Assembly: GCF_003627815.1 (NCBI RefSeq)
Contig: NZ_CP032698.1
Coordinates: forward strand, 6,324,001 to 6,388,000
Reading direction: 5' to 3'
DNA from: Streptomyces hundungensis
GTDB lineage: Bacteria > Actinomycetota > Actinomycetes > Streptomycetales > Streptomycetaceae
Length of the DNA: 64,000 bases
The stretch's first letter is position 1. Every line of letters begins with the position of its first letter. Of the stretch, positions 18,508 to 27,687 are shown piece by piece. The position numbers were made by a program, and so were the translations under genes. The notes beneath the pieces are model-generated. The model was not told the DNA's origin, searched no databases, and worked only from the letters and a program-made list of their open reading frames with translations.

Positions 18508-18582
18508 TCAGGCCGGGCGCCTCCCGTGGTTGGCCCGGCCCTTCCTGACGCGCCACTTGCGCTTGCGGGTCCGCTTCGACAT
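18508..18582 (-). CDS. Ribosomal protein bL37 candidate (24 aa)
   Basis: 24-residue, extremely basic protein: starts MSKRTRKRKWRVRKG and ends RANHGRRPA. Length, composition and the terminal A-N-H-G-K/R-R-P motif match bL37, the small actinobacterial large-subunit protein first seen in mycobacterial ribosome structures. The ATG at 18582 has a clear ribosome-binding site (GGGAGGT, 6-7 nt spacing). Convergent with the DUF2567 gene, 9 bp from its stop. Too short for most gene callers. Confidence 0.8.
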   Translation of the reverse strand: MSKRTRKRKWRVRKGRANHGRRPA

Positions 18583-18704
18583 GGGCGTACCTCCCGCCCT
18601 CGGGTTCTAGCCGAGGACGCGGCACGCGTCGAGCCCCCGGGAAGGCCCCGGTCAGCCCCGACGGGCTCCGGTGGCCACAATCCGCCGGACCCCCGCTCCC
18701 GGCG

Positions 18705-19199
18705 CTAGCCCCGCCCGATGGGGGCGAGCAGCGCCCCGGTGAGGGCGGCGAGGTCCTCGGGGGACAGCTCGACCTCCAGGCCGCGCCGGCCCGCCGAGAC
18801 GCAGATCGTGGCGTGCGCCGAGGCCGAGTCGTCCAGGACGGTACGCAGCCTCTTGCGCTGACCGAGCGGCGAGATGCCGCCCCGCACATAGCCGGTGGTG
18901 CGCTCGGCGGCCGCCGGGTCGGCCATCGTGGCCCGCTTGCCGCCGACCGCCGTGGCCAGCGCCTTCAGGTCGAGCGATCCCGCCACCGGGACCACCGCCA
19001 CCGTCAGCTCGCCGTCCACGTCGGCGACCAGCGTCTTGAACACCCGCTCCGCGCTCACCCCCAGCGCCCGCGCCGCCTCCTCGCCGTAGGAGGGCGAGGC
19101 CGGGTCGTGCGCGTAGGCGTGCACGGTGAACGCGGTACCGGCCGCCGTCAGGGCCACCGTCGCCGGGGTGCCCCCGCTCTGCTGCTTCTTCTTGGCCAA
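18705..19199 (-). CDS. ybaK: YbaK-type Cys-tRNA(Pro)/aminoacyl-tRNA deacylase
   Basis: 164 aa. Free-standing trans-editing domain of the YbaK/EbsC family that hydrolyses mischarged tRNA, typically Cys-tRNA(Pro). Features are the FKTLVADVDGELTVAVVPV strand pair, the conserved K in GGKRATMA, YVRGGISPLGQRK and the C-terminal GRRGLEVELSPEDLAALTGA. Usual family length. The bL37 candidate follows on the same strand after a 122-bp gap. Confidence 0.9.
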   Translation of the reverse strand: MAKKKQQSGGTPATVALTAAGTAFTVHAYAHDPASPSYGEEAARALGVSAERVFKTLVADVDGELTVAVVPVAGSLDLKALATAVGGKRATMADPAAAERTTGYVRGGISPLGQRKRLRTVLDDSASAHATICVSAGRRGLEVELSPEDLAALTGALLAPIGRG

Positions 19200-19233
19200 G
19201 ACGGCCCTCCGGTGGGTCAGTTGGGCCGGTCGG

Positions 19234-20013
19234 TCAGTTGGGGCTGGTCGGCGCCCGGGTCAGCTCCACCGCGGGCAGCGACGGCAGATGCCGGATGACG
19301 GCGGTCTCCGCGCGCAGCAGGTGCAGCTCCTCGCGCAGCCGGGTCGCCGTGTCGGGGGCCTGGAGCAACCGCTGCTTGGCCGGGACGTCCAGGACGGCCG
19401 CCGCGGCGACCAGATAGGACACGACGGAGGGCTCGTCGGGGAGGTCGGCGGTGCCGGCCAGGGAGCGTTCACGGGCGCCCGCGAGCCGCTTCTGGTACGC
19501 GCGGAACGCGCGGAGCACGCCCTCGGCGAGCGCGCCCGCCTCCTCGCCCGGCTCCTCCGGCAGCTCCTCGACCTCGGCCGTCAGATACGGCCCGGTCGCG
19601 TCGACCGACAGGATGCGGATGCGGGTGGTGCCGGTGGCCAGGACCTCGAAGCTGCCGTCCGAGCGCTCCCGGATGGTGGCGGCGTCCGCGACGCAGCCCA
19701 CCCGGTGGAAGGCCTGGATCGGGTCGGCGCCGAAGCCGGCCGCGGGTCCCTTCTCGGGCTGGGCGGTCTGGTCGGGCAGTCCGGGGGCGGTCGGTGCCAC
19801 CTCCCGCCCGTCCCGGATCGCCACGACGGCGAAACGGCGCGGCTCGTCGCCGGCCTCGCCCTCGGAGCCCAAGGAGCCGGATGCGTCGGTGCCCGTCTTC
19901 AGCAGATCGCGCATCATGGCGCGATAACGCTCCTCGAAGATGTTCAGCGGCAGGACGAGGCCGGGGAACAGGACCGAGTTGAGCGGGAAGAGTGGTAGGC
20001 GTGCGGTGGTCAC
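19234..20013 (-). CDS. LON substrate-binding-domain protein
   Basis: About 259 aa consisting of a LON N-terminal-type domain only (LPLFPLNSVLFPGLVLPLNI, FEERY, GCVADAATI), without ATPase or protease parts. Such stand-alone proteins occur in most actinobacteria; their role in protein quality control is presumed. The start is uncertain: GTG at 20013 gives the family-like VTTARLPLFPLN, while a TTG at 20022 would overlap the upstream stop (TTGA). Neither has a strong ribosome-binding site. Likely co-transcribed with the gene upstream. Confidence 0.85.
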   Translation of the reverse strand: MTTARLPLFPLNSVLFPGLVLPLNIFEERYRAMMRDLLKTGTDASGSLGSEGEAGDEPRRFAVVAIRDGREVAPTAPGLPDQTAQPEKGPAAGFGADPIQAFHRVGCVADAATIRERSDGSFEVLATGTTRIRILSVDATGPYLTAEVEELPEEPGEEAGALAEGVLRAFRAYQKRLAGARERSLAGTADLPDEPSVVSYLVAAAAVLDVPAKQRLLQAPDTATRLREELHLLRAETAVIRHLPSLPAVELTRAPTSPN

Positions 20014-20018
20014 AACGC

Positions 20019-21095
20019 TCAAGCGTAATGGCCACCGGAGCGGGCTCGTCCTGGCTTCTGGCGCTCCCGCCCCCAGGAGGTGCTTCCGGCGACCTCCGAG
20101 CGCACGAACTCACGCAGTTCCAGGAACTGGCCCAGCGGATCGGCGGCCAGATGCAGCCACGGGAACGACGTGGCGTACGGCCCGATGCGCCGGAACTCCT
20201 CCAGCGTCTCCGGCCAGCGCCGGCGCACCACCAGGACGTAGGCGAGCAGATTGCGGACCTCGGCCGGCCAGGGATCGCCGGGCTCGTAGGCCGCGGACAC
20301 CTCGATGCCGAGATCGGCCGCCGCGTCGATCCGCTCGTACGGGATGCTGTGGCCGCCCCCGCCCACCAGATAGGCGAAGGCCGCGCGGGCCGGGAGCGCG
20401 CGGATCAGGGAGCCCGGCAGGGAGTCCTCGGCGGCGCGCTCGGCGAAGTCGAAGCACTCGCGGTGCGAGCCGTACCACTGCGCGGAGAGGTACTGGAGCG
20501 CAGCCACATGGCAGCCGTAGTGGTGCGAGGAGCGGTGTATGGCCTCGCCCCACAGTTCCTCGAAGACGGTGTGGGGCGCATGGGTGCCGCGGGCGTGGTC
20601 CAGGGCGATCCGCCACGGCACCGGGTCCGCCGGCTCGCCCTGCGCCGCCGAGTGGATCAGCGGGGCCACCTCGCGCAGCCGCTCGGCCCGCGCGGGCGAA
20701 CCCCAGGCCCGCACGATCGCGAGCTCCGCCTTGACGAGCAGCGCGTCCGGGTCGCGGGGCGCGTCGGCCAGCCAGCGGGCCAGCCACTCCGGTCGGCTGA
20801 CCGCGAAGGCGGCCAGGCGGACCGTGTAGCGGTCGCGGTTCTCCCACTCGGCCAGCTCGCGGGTGGCGGCCAGCAGGTGCGCCGCCGCCTCGTACTCGCC
20901 GAGCGCCGCCGCGACCAGCGCGGGGGCGAGCCGGGCGTCGGGGGCGTCCAGCAGCACGTCCCGGCCGTCGGACAGACCCGGGGCGAGAGCCGACAGGGGC
21001 CCTTCCTGCGCGACCGGAGCCGCGAGCCTGGGGAAGTGCCTGGCCCGCCGTGCGGTGCGGAACAGCGCGGATACGAATGTCATGGTGTGGACCAT
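20019..21095 (-). CDS. Uncharacterised cytoplasmic protein (helical-repeat-like)
   Basis: About 358 aa if started at 21095 (MVHTMTFVSALFRTAR); the ATG at 21083 is equally possible. Rich in Ala, Trp, His and Arg, mostly helical in character, with repeated pairs such as LVAAALGEYEAAAHLLAATR and ALQYLSAQWYGSHRECFDF that resemble TPR-like solenoids (inference). No catalytic motif and no membrane segment. I cannot name a function. Its stop lies 5 bp before the LON-domain GTG, suggesting an operon. Confidence 0.7.
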   Translation of the reverse strand: MVHTMTFVSALFRTARRARHFPRLAAPVAQEGPLSALAPGLSDGRDVLLDAPDARLAPALVAAALGEYEAAAHLLAATRELAEWENRDRYTVRLAAFAVSRPEWLARWLADAPRDPDALLVKAELAIVRAWGSPARAERLREVAPLIHSAAQGEPADPVPWRIALDHARGTHAPHTVFEELWGEAIHRSSHHYGCHVAALQYLSAQWYGSHRECFDFAERAAEDSLPGSLIRALPARAAFAYLVGGGGHSIPYERIDAAADLGIEVSAAYEPGDPWPAEVRNLLAYVLVVRRRWPETLEEFRRIGPYATSFPWLHLAADPLGQFLELREFVRSEVAGSTSWGRERQKPGRARSGGHYA

Positions 21096-21302
21096 TGAAA
21101 TCCGCAGGTGAGGACCGCGCCAGAGGGCCGCTGTGAAGCTTCTGTATCGGTGGTGAGGGTTGTACGGCGCGGGGTCAAGGCCCGGCAAATTCGCCCGTTC
21201 CGGGCCTCGCGGGGGTCCGGTGAAGACCTCGGGCGGGGCCCGCGAAAACCCTGCGGACCGCGCCCGGAACCCTCCCGGAAGGCCTTGACGCCGCCCCCGC
21301 CC

Positions 21303-22907
21303 TCAGCCCCTGCGCAGCAGCCGTGAGGCGCCCGCCGCCACGGTCGTCGCCAGGATCCAGCCCAGCATGATCAGCAGGGCCGCCGCCCACTGCCAGGGTC
21401 CGGAGAGCTTCCAGTACCCGTCCTGGCCCAGGTTGACCACCGGGATGAGGAGGTCGAGCGAGTAGAGCGCCGCGTTCCAGTCGGGGTGCTCGTCGGCCTT
21501 GATCGGCCGGGGGTCGTAGTGCGAGAAGGCGAGGGCGCCGGCCGCCCACAGGACGGCCATCCACAGCGCGGCCCGGCCCGGCCGGTAGCCGTAGGCCACC
21601 GTCAGGTCCTGGAGCACCCCCCACGCCTTGGCGGCCAGCGGCAGCGTCTCGCGCCGCCTGCGCTGCTTGGCCAGCAGCACCGCCCGGGCGTCCGCGTCCT
21701 CACCGCTGCCGCGCAGCACCGCGGCGAGCCGCTCATAGGGCTCGGGCGCGTACTCGGGGGTCGCCGCCGTCACCCACTCCAGCCGCTCGGCCAGCGTGAA
21801 CGGGCCGATGGGGATGAGGTTCTCGTAGGTGAAGCCGTTCATCGTCAGATGGCCGGGGCCGGGCCAACTGTCCGCCGTGTCGACCAGGTTGACCACCCGG
21901 GCCCCGGACAGCACGACCTTGCCGCGCTCGGGGTGCTGTCCGGTGAAGCGAAGCTCCGGCGCCTGGATGCGGCGCAGCGACAGCTCCTGGGTGTCGGTCA
22001 TCACGACCCGGGACTGGGCCAGGTCCACGGCGTCCCCGAACCGCCCGTCGTCCAGGCGGAGTCCGCCCTGGCATTCGAACGGCTGGATAAGGGTGCCCCG
22101 CACGGGCGTGTTGGTGTAGTTCGTCCCATACGGCGGGGTGGTGCCCGCCTGGTTGCCGCTCGGATAGACGGCCGCCGAGGTCAGATACAGGGTGCGCTCG
22201 ACGGTCAGCTGCGGGGCGTTGAGCGCGCGCTGGCCGTCCGGGTTGATCAGCCGGCTGCCGCGCAGGCTGAGGGTCACGCCGATCTTCGCGGCCCGCAGGC
22301 TCAGCTCCCCGTACGACTCGATCAGATCGGCCTGGAGGTCCTGGGCGACCGACAGCCCGTCGGCCGCGATCGAGCGGCCGTTGCGGTCGCCGTGCACCAC
22401 GACCTGGCTGAGCAGGAGGTCGGTGCCGATGTGCGCGTCGGTCAGCCGGATGCCGCCGGCCACCCGGCAGCGCGGCAGATGCAGATCGCCCTCGGTGGTG
22501 AGGCGGGCCGCCTCCAGACGCGGTATCGCACAGCTCACCATGCGCACGGTGGTGAAGTGGGCCTCGGGAAGCAGAACCTCGTTCTCGAACCGGCAGTTGT
22601 TGAGCTCGACGTACGGAGTGATCGTGCCGCCGGACAGATTGAGGGTGCCGGTGATCTGCACCCCGTTCAGCTTCAGCGCCGCGACCCGGCCGGGCAGCGC
22701 GGGCGGCCCGCTCAGCAGGAGCAGCGCCACCACCCTCGCCCGTACGCTGCGCCCGGGGCCCCAGGGGCGGACCGCGAACGGATCGTCGCGTACCGGATTG
22801 CGGGTGCGCAGATCGTAGGTACTGCCGTTGCGGAACGCCTGCCACATCCCCAGCTCCGCCGGACTGAGCCAGTCCGGAGCCTCACCCGGATCGGGCGCCT
22901 CGGTCAA
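21303..22907 (-). CDS. Membrane-anchored beta-helix-like protein, often labelled oxidoreductase
   Basis: 534 aa. Residues ~75-360 are a long run of short beta-strand repeats (LKLNGVQITGTLNLSGGTIT, CRFENEVLLPEAHFTTVRMV, LRLDDGRFGDAVDLAQSRVV) that resemble bactofilin or pentapeptide-type solenoids. Two hydrophobic helices lie near the C-terminus (ALWMAVLWAAGALAF, WAAALLIMLGWILATTVA). No nucleotide-binding motif is visible, so an oxidoreductase label would not be supported. Probably a scaffold facing the cytoplasm. Divergent from hisD; the start codon region has no clear Shine-Dalgarno. Confidence 0.7.
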   Translation of the reverse strand: MTEAPDPGEAPDWLSPAELGMWQAFRNGSTYDLRTRNPVRDDPFAVRPWGPGRSVRARVVALLLLSGPPALPGRVAALKLNGVQITGTLNLSGGTITPYVELNNCRFENEVLLPEAHFTTVRMVSCAIPRLEAARLTTEGDLHLPRCRVAGGIRLTDAHIGTDLLLSQVVVHGDRNGRSIAADGLSVAQDLQADLIESYGELSLRAAKIGVTLSLRGSRLINPDGQRALNAPQLTVERTLYLTSAAVYPSGNQAGTTPPYGTNYTNTPVRGTLIQPFECQGGLRLDDGRFGDAVDLAQSRVVMTDTQELSLRRIQAPELRFTGQHPERGKVVLSGARVVNLVDTADSWPGPGHLTMNGFTYENLIPIGPFTLAERLEWVTAATPEYAPEPYERLAAVLRGSGEDADARAVLLAKQRRRRETLPLAAKAWGVLQDLTVAYGYRPGRAALWMAVLWAAGALAFSHYDPRPIKADEHPDWNAALYSLDLLIPVVNLGQDGYWKLSGPWQWAAALLIMLGWILATTVAAGASRLLRRG

Positions 22908-22984
22908 TGCCGTCCCCCTCGCCGTCCACCCTGACGGGAGGAACGCTAGTGGTCACGGGTGACAGCGGGTGAGGTCCGTGGCGC

Positions 22985-23001
22985 GTATCAGCCACTGATA
23001 C
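22985..23001. promoter_or_regulatory. Perfect 17-bp palindrome upstream of the his operon
   Basis: GTATCAG-CCA-CTGATAC lies 41 bp before the hisD GTG and 77 bp before the divergent membrane-protein start. AT-rich arms in a GC-rich genome and the location suggest an operator for an unidentified dimeric regulator. An AGAAT at 23031-23035 could serve as a -10, which would make hisD mRNA nearly leaderless. Confidence 0.5.
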
Positions 23002-23042
23002 AGGCGTCCAGTGCCGCGGAGCCGTCTGAGAGAATTGGATAC

Positions 23043-24374
23043 GTGATCTCCCGAATCGACCTGCGCGGTGACACCCTCCCCGAGGGTGGAGCCCTGCGCG
23101 ACCTGCTGCCCCGTGCCGAGTTCGACGTGGAAGCCGCCCTGGAGAAGGTGCGGCCCATCTGCGAGGACGTGCATCATCGCGGCACGGCGGCGCTGATCGA
23201 GTACGCGGAGAGGTTCGACGGCGTGCGCCTGGAGCGGGTCCGGGTGCCCGCCGAGGCCCTCAAGGAGGCCCTGGAACAGCTCGACCCGCAGGTCAGGGCC
23301 GCTCTGGAGGAGTCGATCCGGCGCGCCAGGACCGTCCACCGCGCCCAGCGCCGCACCGCCCACACCACCCAGGTCGTGCCCGGCGGCTCGGTCACCGAGA
23401 AGTGGGTGCCGGTCGATCGCGTGGGCCTGTACGCGCCGGGCGGCCGCTCGGTGTACCCGTCCTCCGTGATCATGAACGTGGTCCCGGCGCAGGAGGCGGG
23501 CGTCGGCTCGATCGCGCTGGCCTCCCCGCCGCAGGCGGACTTCGGCGGCCTTCCGCACCCCACGATCCTGGCGGCCTGCGCGCTGCTGGGCGTCGACGAG
23601 GTGTACGCGGTGGGCGGCGCCCAGGCCGTCGCGATGTTCGCCTACGGCACCACGGGCCCCGACGGATGTGCACCCGCGAACATGGTGACCGGCCCCGGCA
23701 ACGTCTGGGTCGCCGCCGCCAAGCGCTACTTCACCGGCCGCATCGGCATCGACACCGAGGCGGGCCCGACCGAGATCGCGGTCCTCGCCGACGACACCGC
23801 CGACCCGGTGCACGTCGCCGCCGACCTGATCAGCCAGGCCGAGCACGACCCGCTCGCGGCCGCCGTCCTGGTCACCGACTCGCTCGCGCTCGCCGAAGCG
23901 GTCGAGAAGGAGCTGGAGCCGCAGGTCGCGGCGACCAAGCACATCGAGGACCGGATCAAGCCGGCGCTCGCCGGACGCCAGTCCGCGATCGTCCTGGTCG
24001 GCTCCCTGGAGGACGGCCTCAAGGTCGTCGACGCGTACGGCGCCGAGCACCTGGAGATCCAGACCGCCGACGCCGCGGCCGTCGCCGACCGGGTCCGCAA
24101 CGCGGGCGCGATCTTCGTCGGGCCCTGGGCGCCGGTCTCGCTCGGCGACTACTGCGCGGGCTCCAACCACGTGCTGCCCACCGGCGGCTGCGCTTGCCAC
24201 TCCTCGGGCCTGTCCGTGCAGTCCTTCCTGCGCGGCATCCACATCGTCGACTACACGCGTGACGCGCTCGCCGAGGTCACCCACCACGTGGTGACGCTCG
24301 CCGAGGCCGAGGACCTGCCCGCACACGGGGCGGCCCTGAAGGCACGCTTCGAGTGGAAGGTGCCGAACGCATGA
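23043..24374 (+). CDS. hisD: Histidinol dehydrogenase
   Basis: 443 aa from the GTG at 23043. Catalyses the last two oxidations, L-histidinol to L-histidine, with Zn2+ and NAD+. Family motifs include [51 protein letters not shown], the Zn-site region ISQAEHDP and SNHVLPTGG. First gene of a tightly packed his operon; hisC overlaps its stop by ATGA. Its final codons carry the first unit of an 18-bp repeat that continues into hisC. Confidence 0.97.
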   Translation: MISRIDLRGDTLPEGGALRDLLPRAEFDVEAALEKVRPICEDVHHRGTAALIEYAERFDGVRLERVRVPAEALKEALEQLDPQVRAALEESIRRARTVHRAQRRTAHTTQVVPGGSVTEKWVPVDRVGLYAPGGRSVYPSSVIMNVVPAQEAGVGSIALASPPQADFGGLPHPTILAACALLGVDEVYAVGGAQAVAMFAYGTTGPDGCAPANMVTGPGNVWVAAAKRYFTGRIGIDTEAGPTEIAVLADDTADPVHVAADLISQAEHDPLAAAVLVTDSLALAEAVEKELEPQVAATKHIEDRIKPALAGRQSAIVLVGSLEDGLKVVDAYGAEHLEIQTADAAAVADRVRNAGAIFVGPWAPVSLGDYCAGSNHVLPTGGCACHSSGLSVQSFLRGIHIVDYTRDALAEVTHHVVTLAEAEDLPAHGAALKARFEWKVPNA

Positions 24375-24451
24375 CGAACGCCGAACGCACGACGCGAGCC
24401 GAACGCACGACGCGAGCCGAACGCACACCGCGGGCCGAACGCGCGACGAGC
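24363..24451 (+). repeat. 18-bp tandem repeat spanning the hisD/hisC junction, about 5 units
   Basis: Units of 18 bp begin CCGAACGCACGACGCGAG. Two are identical (24381-24398, 24399-24416); a degenerate one precedes them (24363-24380, containing the hisC ATG) and two follow (24417-24434, 24435-24451). The period is a multiple of three, so hisC gains six-residue repeats (ERTTRA) without frameshift. Confidence 0.9.
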
Positions 24452-25549
24452 ATCGACGACCTCCCCGTACGGGACGAGCTGCGCGGCAAGTCCCCTTACG
24501 GAGCGCCCCAGTTGGACACCCCCGTCCAGCTGAACACCAACGAGAACCCGTACCCGCTGCCCGAGCCGCTCGTCGAGCGGATCGCCGAGCGGGTCCGCGC
24601 GGCGGCCAGGAACCTCAACCGCTACCCGGACCGCGACGCGATCGAGCTGCGCACCGAGCTGGCCCGCTACCTCACCCGCACCGGCAAGCACCCGGTCGCC
24701 GTCGAGAACGTGTGGGCAGCCAACGGCTCCAACGAGGTCCTCCAGCAACTGCTCCAGACCTTCGGCGGGCCCGGCCGCACCGCGATCGGCTTCGAGCCCT
24801 CGTACTCGATGCACGCCCTGATCGCCCGCGGCACCGGCACCGGCTGGATCTCCGGGCCGCGCCACGCGGACTTCACCATCGACGTGGCCGCCGCCGAGCG
24901 GGCCATCGCCGAGCACGCCCCGGACGTCGTCTTCATCACCTCGCCCAACAACCCCACCGGCACCGCGGTCGCCGCCGAGACGGTCCTCGCGCTGTACGAG
25001 GCGGCCCAGGCGGCGAAGCCGTCGATGGTGGTCGTGGACGAGGCGTACGTGGAGTTCAGCCACCGCGACTCGCTGCTCCCGCTCATCGAGGGCCGCCCGA
25101 ACCTGGTCGTCTCGCGCACCATGTCCAAGGCCTTCGGCGCGGCCGGGCTGCGCCTCGGCTACCTCGCGGCGCACCCCGCGGTGGTCGACGCGGTCCAGCT
25201 GGTGCGCCTTCCCTACCACCTGTCGGCCGTCACCCAGGCGACCGCGCTGGCGGCCCTGGAGCACACCGACACGCTGCTCGGCTATGTCGAACAGCTCAAG
25301 GCCGAGCGGGACCGGCTGGTCACGGAATTGCGCGGACTCGGCTACGAGGTGACCGAGTCGGACGCCAACTTCGTCCAGTTCGGCCGCTTCGACGACAGCC
25401 ACACCGTCTGGCAGCGAATCCTCGACCGGGGCGTCCTGGTCCGGGACAACGGCGTACCGGGATGGCTGCGGGTCACCGCCGGCACCCCGGCCGAGAACGA
25501 CGCGTTCCTCGACGCGGTCCGTCAACTCAAGAAGGAGCAGAGCGCATGA
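24371..25549 (+). CDS. hisC: Histidinol-phosphate aminotransferase
   Basis: 392 aa. PLP enzyme converting imidazole-acetol phosphate and glutamate to histidinol phosphate. Class I/II aminotransferase motifs: [53 protein letters not shown] and the PLP-Lys region [17 protein letters not shown]. The first ~28 residues are an Arg/Glu/Thr repeat ([20 protein letters not shown]) made by the 18-bp array; they are not part of the fold. Start overlaps the hisD stop and end overlaps the hisB start, both ATGA. Confidence 0.96.
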   Translation: MTNAERTTRAERTTRAERTPRAERATSIDDLPVRDELRGKSPYGAPQLDTPVQLNTNENPYPLPEPLVERIAERVRAAARNLNRYPDRDAIELRTELARYLTRTGKHPVAVENVWAANGSNEVLQQLLQTFGGPGRTAIGFEPSYSMHALIARGTGTGWISGPRHADFTIDVAAAERAIAEHAPDVVFITSPNNPTGTAVAAETVLALYEAAQAAKPSMVVVDEAYVEFSHRDSLLPLIEGRPNLVVSRTMSKAFGAAGLRLGYLAAHPAVVDAVQLVRLPYHLSAVTQATALAALEHTDTLLGYVEQLKAERDRLVTELRGLGYEVTESDANFVQFGRFDDSHTVWQRILDRGVLVRDNGVPGWLRVTAGTPAENDAFLDAVRQLKKEQSA

Positions 25550-26139
25550 GCCGCGTGGGCAGGGTGGAACGCACCACCAAGGAGACGTCCGTCCTCGTCG
25601 AGATCGACCTCGACGGCAGCGGAAAGGTCGATGTGTCGACCGGGGTCGGCTTCTACGACCACATGCTCGACCAGCTCGGCCGGCACGGCCTGTTCGACCT
25701 CACGGTCAAGACCGACGGCGATCTGCACATCGACACCCACCACACCATCGAGGACACCGCGCTCGCGCTCGGCGCCGCCTTCAAGCAGGCGCTCGGCGAC
25801 AAGGTCGGCATCTACCGCTTCGGCAACTGCACCGTCCCGCTGGACGAGTCGCTCGCCCAGGTGACCGTCGACCTGTCGGGCCGCCCCTACCTGGTGCACA
25901 CCGAGCCGGAGAACATGGCGCCGATGATCGGCGCGTACGACACGACGATGACCCGGCACATCTTCGAGTCCTTCGTCGCCCAGGCGCAGATCGCGCTGCA
26001 CATCCACGTCCCCTACGGACGCAACGCGCACCACATCGTGGAGTGCCAGTTCAAGGCGCTCGCCCGGGCGCTGCGCTACGCCAGTGAGCGTGACCCGCGC
26101 GCCGCCGGAATCCTTCCTTCCACCAAGGGTGCCCTGTAA
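25546..26139 (+). CDS. hisB: Imidazoleglycerol-phosphate dehydratase
   Basis: 197 aa, the monofunctional HisB type. Dehydrates IGP to imidazole-acetol phosphate using Mn2+ bound by His-rich motifs, seen here as [25 protein letters not shown] and [19 protein letters not shown]. The ATG overlaps the hisC stop. Two bases separate its stop from the small membrane-protein gene. Confidence 0.97.
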   Translation: MSRVGRVERTTKETSVLVEIDLDGSGKVDVSTGVGFYDHMLDQLGRHGLFDLTVKTDGDLHIDTHHTIEDTALALGAAFKQALGDKVGIYRFGNCTVPLDESLAQVTVDLSGRPYLVHTEPENMAPMIGAYDTTMTRHIFESFVAQAQIALHIHVPYGRNAHHIVECQFKALARALRYASERDPRAAGILPSTKGAL

Positions 26140-26141
26140 GC

Positions 26142-26306
26142 ATGAACGGTCTCAACACCATCCTGATCGTGCTCGGCCTCTTCCTGATCGGCGGAATCAT
26201 CTCCTTCGTCAAGCAGGGGATGCCCAAGAGCCTGATCGTGCTCCTGTCCATCGGCGCCGTGATGTGCCTGGCCGCGGGCATCCTGCGACTGGACGTGTGG
26301 TCATGA
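26142..26306 (+). CDS. Small membrane protein of the his operon (54 aa)
   Basis: 54 aa beginning [20 protein letters not shown]. Two hydrophobic helices (residues ~5-22 and ~30-48) flank a short basic loop ([10 protein letters not shown]). No recognised family. It starts 2 bp after the hisB stop and its TGA overlaps the hisH ATG (ATGA), so it is translated within the his operon. Such position and coupling argue for a real gene; the role is unknown. Confidence 0.8.
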   Translation: MNGLNTILIVLGLFLIGGIISFVKQGMPKSLIVLLSIGAVMCLAAGILRLDVWS

Positions 26307-26947
26307 GCGCACCCGCCAAGAAGGTCGTCGTCTTCGACTACGGGTTCGGCAACGTCCGCTCCGCCGAGCGGGCCCTGGCCCATGTCGGCGCGGACGTGGA
26401 GATCACCCGCGACTACGACCTGGCGATGAACGCCGACGGGCTGCTCGTGCCCGGCGTCGGCGCCTTCTCCGCCTGCATGAAGGGTCTGCGCGACGCCCGC
26501 GGCGACTGGATCGTGGGGCGCCGGCTCTCCGGCGGCCGTCCGGTGATGGGCATCTGCGTCGGTATGCAGATCCTCTTCGAGCGCGGCATCGAGCACGGCG
26601 TGGAGACCGAGGGCCTCGACGAGTGGCCCGGCGTGGTCGAGCCGCTGAACGCGCCCGTCGTGCCGCACATGGGCTGGAACACCGTGAAGGCACCCGAGGA
26701 CAGCGAGCTGTTCGCCGGTCTGGGCGCCGAGTCCCGCTTCTACTTCGTGCACTCCTACGCCGTGCGCGACTGGAGCCTCGAAGTGACCAACCCCAAGATC
26801 CGCGCCCCGAGGGTCGGTTGGGCCACCCATGGCGAGCCGTTCGTCGCCTCGGTGGAGAACGGTGCGCTGTGGGCCACCCAGTTCCACCCCGAGAAGTCCG
26901 GCGACGCCGGAGCCCAGCTGCTCACCAACTGGATCGGAACCCTGTGA
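26303..26947 (+). CDS. hisH: Imidazole glycerol phosphate synthase, glutaminase subunit
   Basis: 214 aa class I glutamine amidotransferase. The nucleophile Cys lies in [12 protein letters not shown]; the catalytic His/Glu pair is in [13 protein letters not shown]. Supplies ammonia to HisF, encoded three genes on, to form IGP and AICAR. The start overlaps the small membrane-protein stop; its own stop shares a base with the priA ATG. Confidence 0.96.
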   Translation: MSAPAKKVVVFDYGFGNVRSAERALAHVGADVEITRDYDLAMNADGLLVPGVGAFSACMKGLRDARGDWIVGRRLSGGRPVMGICVGMQILFERGIEHGVETEGLDEWPGVVEPLNAPVVPHMGWNTVKAPEDSELFAGLGAESRFYFVHSYAVRDWSLEVTNPKIRAPRVGWATHGEPFVASVENGALWATQFHPEKSGDAGAQLLTNWIGTL

Positions 26948-27687
26948 TGGCCCCCACCCTCGAACTCCTCCCCGCCGTCGACGTCCGCGACGGCCAGGCC
27001 GTACGCCTTGTCCACGGCGAGTCCGGATCCGAGACCTCCTACGGCTCGCCCCTCCAGGCGGCCCTCGCCTGGCAGCGCTCCGGCGCCGAGTGGCTGCACC
27101 TGGTCGACCTGGACGCCGCCTTCGGCACCGGTGACAACCGGGCGCTGATCGCCGAGGTCGCCGGGAGCCTCGCGGGCGACGGCATCAAGGTCGAGCTGTC
27201 CGGCGGCATCCGCGACGACGCCTCCCTGGCGGCCGCCCTCGCCACCGGCTGCACCCGCGTCAACCTCGGCACCGCCGCCCTGGAGACCCCGGAGTGGGTC
27301 GCCAAGGTCATCGCCGAGTACGGCGACAGAATCGCGGTCGGCCTGGACGTGCGCGGCACCACGCTGCGCGGCCGCGGCTGGACCCGGGACGGCGGCGACC
27401 TGTACGAGACCCTGGCGCGCCTGGACTCCGAGGGCTGTGCGCGCTACGTCGTCACCGACATCGCCAAGGACGGCACGCTCACGGGCCCCAACCTGGAACT
27501 CCTGAAGAACGTCTGCGCGGCCACCGACAAGCCGGTCGTCGCCTCGGGTGGTGTCTCCTCCCTGGACGACCTGCGGGCCATCTCGGCACTCGTCCCGCTG
27601 GGCGTCGAGGGCGCCATCGTCGGCAAGGCCCTGTACGCCAAGGCCTTCACGCTCGAAGAGGCGCTCAAGGCGGTGGCGGCGGCATGA
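26947..27687 (+). CDS. priA: Phosphoribosyl isomerase A (HisA/TrpF bifunctional)
   Basis: 246-aa TIM barrel. In actinobacteria PriA isomerises both ProFAR (histidine pathway) and PRA (tryptophan pathway). Catalytic Asp residues are in [13 protein letters not shown] and [14 protein letters not shown]; phosphate loops are ELSGGIRDD and [11 protein letters not shown]. The window has trpE, trpC, trpB and trpA but no trpF, consistent with PriA doing both jobs. Translationally coupled on both sides. Confidence 0.94.
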   Translation: MAPTLELLPAVDVRDGQAVRLVHGESGSETSYGSPLQAALAWQRSGAEWLHLVDLDAAFGTGDNRALIAEVAGSLAGDGIKVELSGGIRDDASLAAALATGCTRVNLGTAALETPEWVAKVIAEYGDRIAVGLDVRGTTLRGRGWTRDGGDLYETLARLDSEGCARYVVTDIAKDGTLTGPNLELLKNVCAATDKPVVASGGVSSLDDLRAISALVPLGVEGAIVGKALYAKAFTLEEALKAVAAA

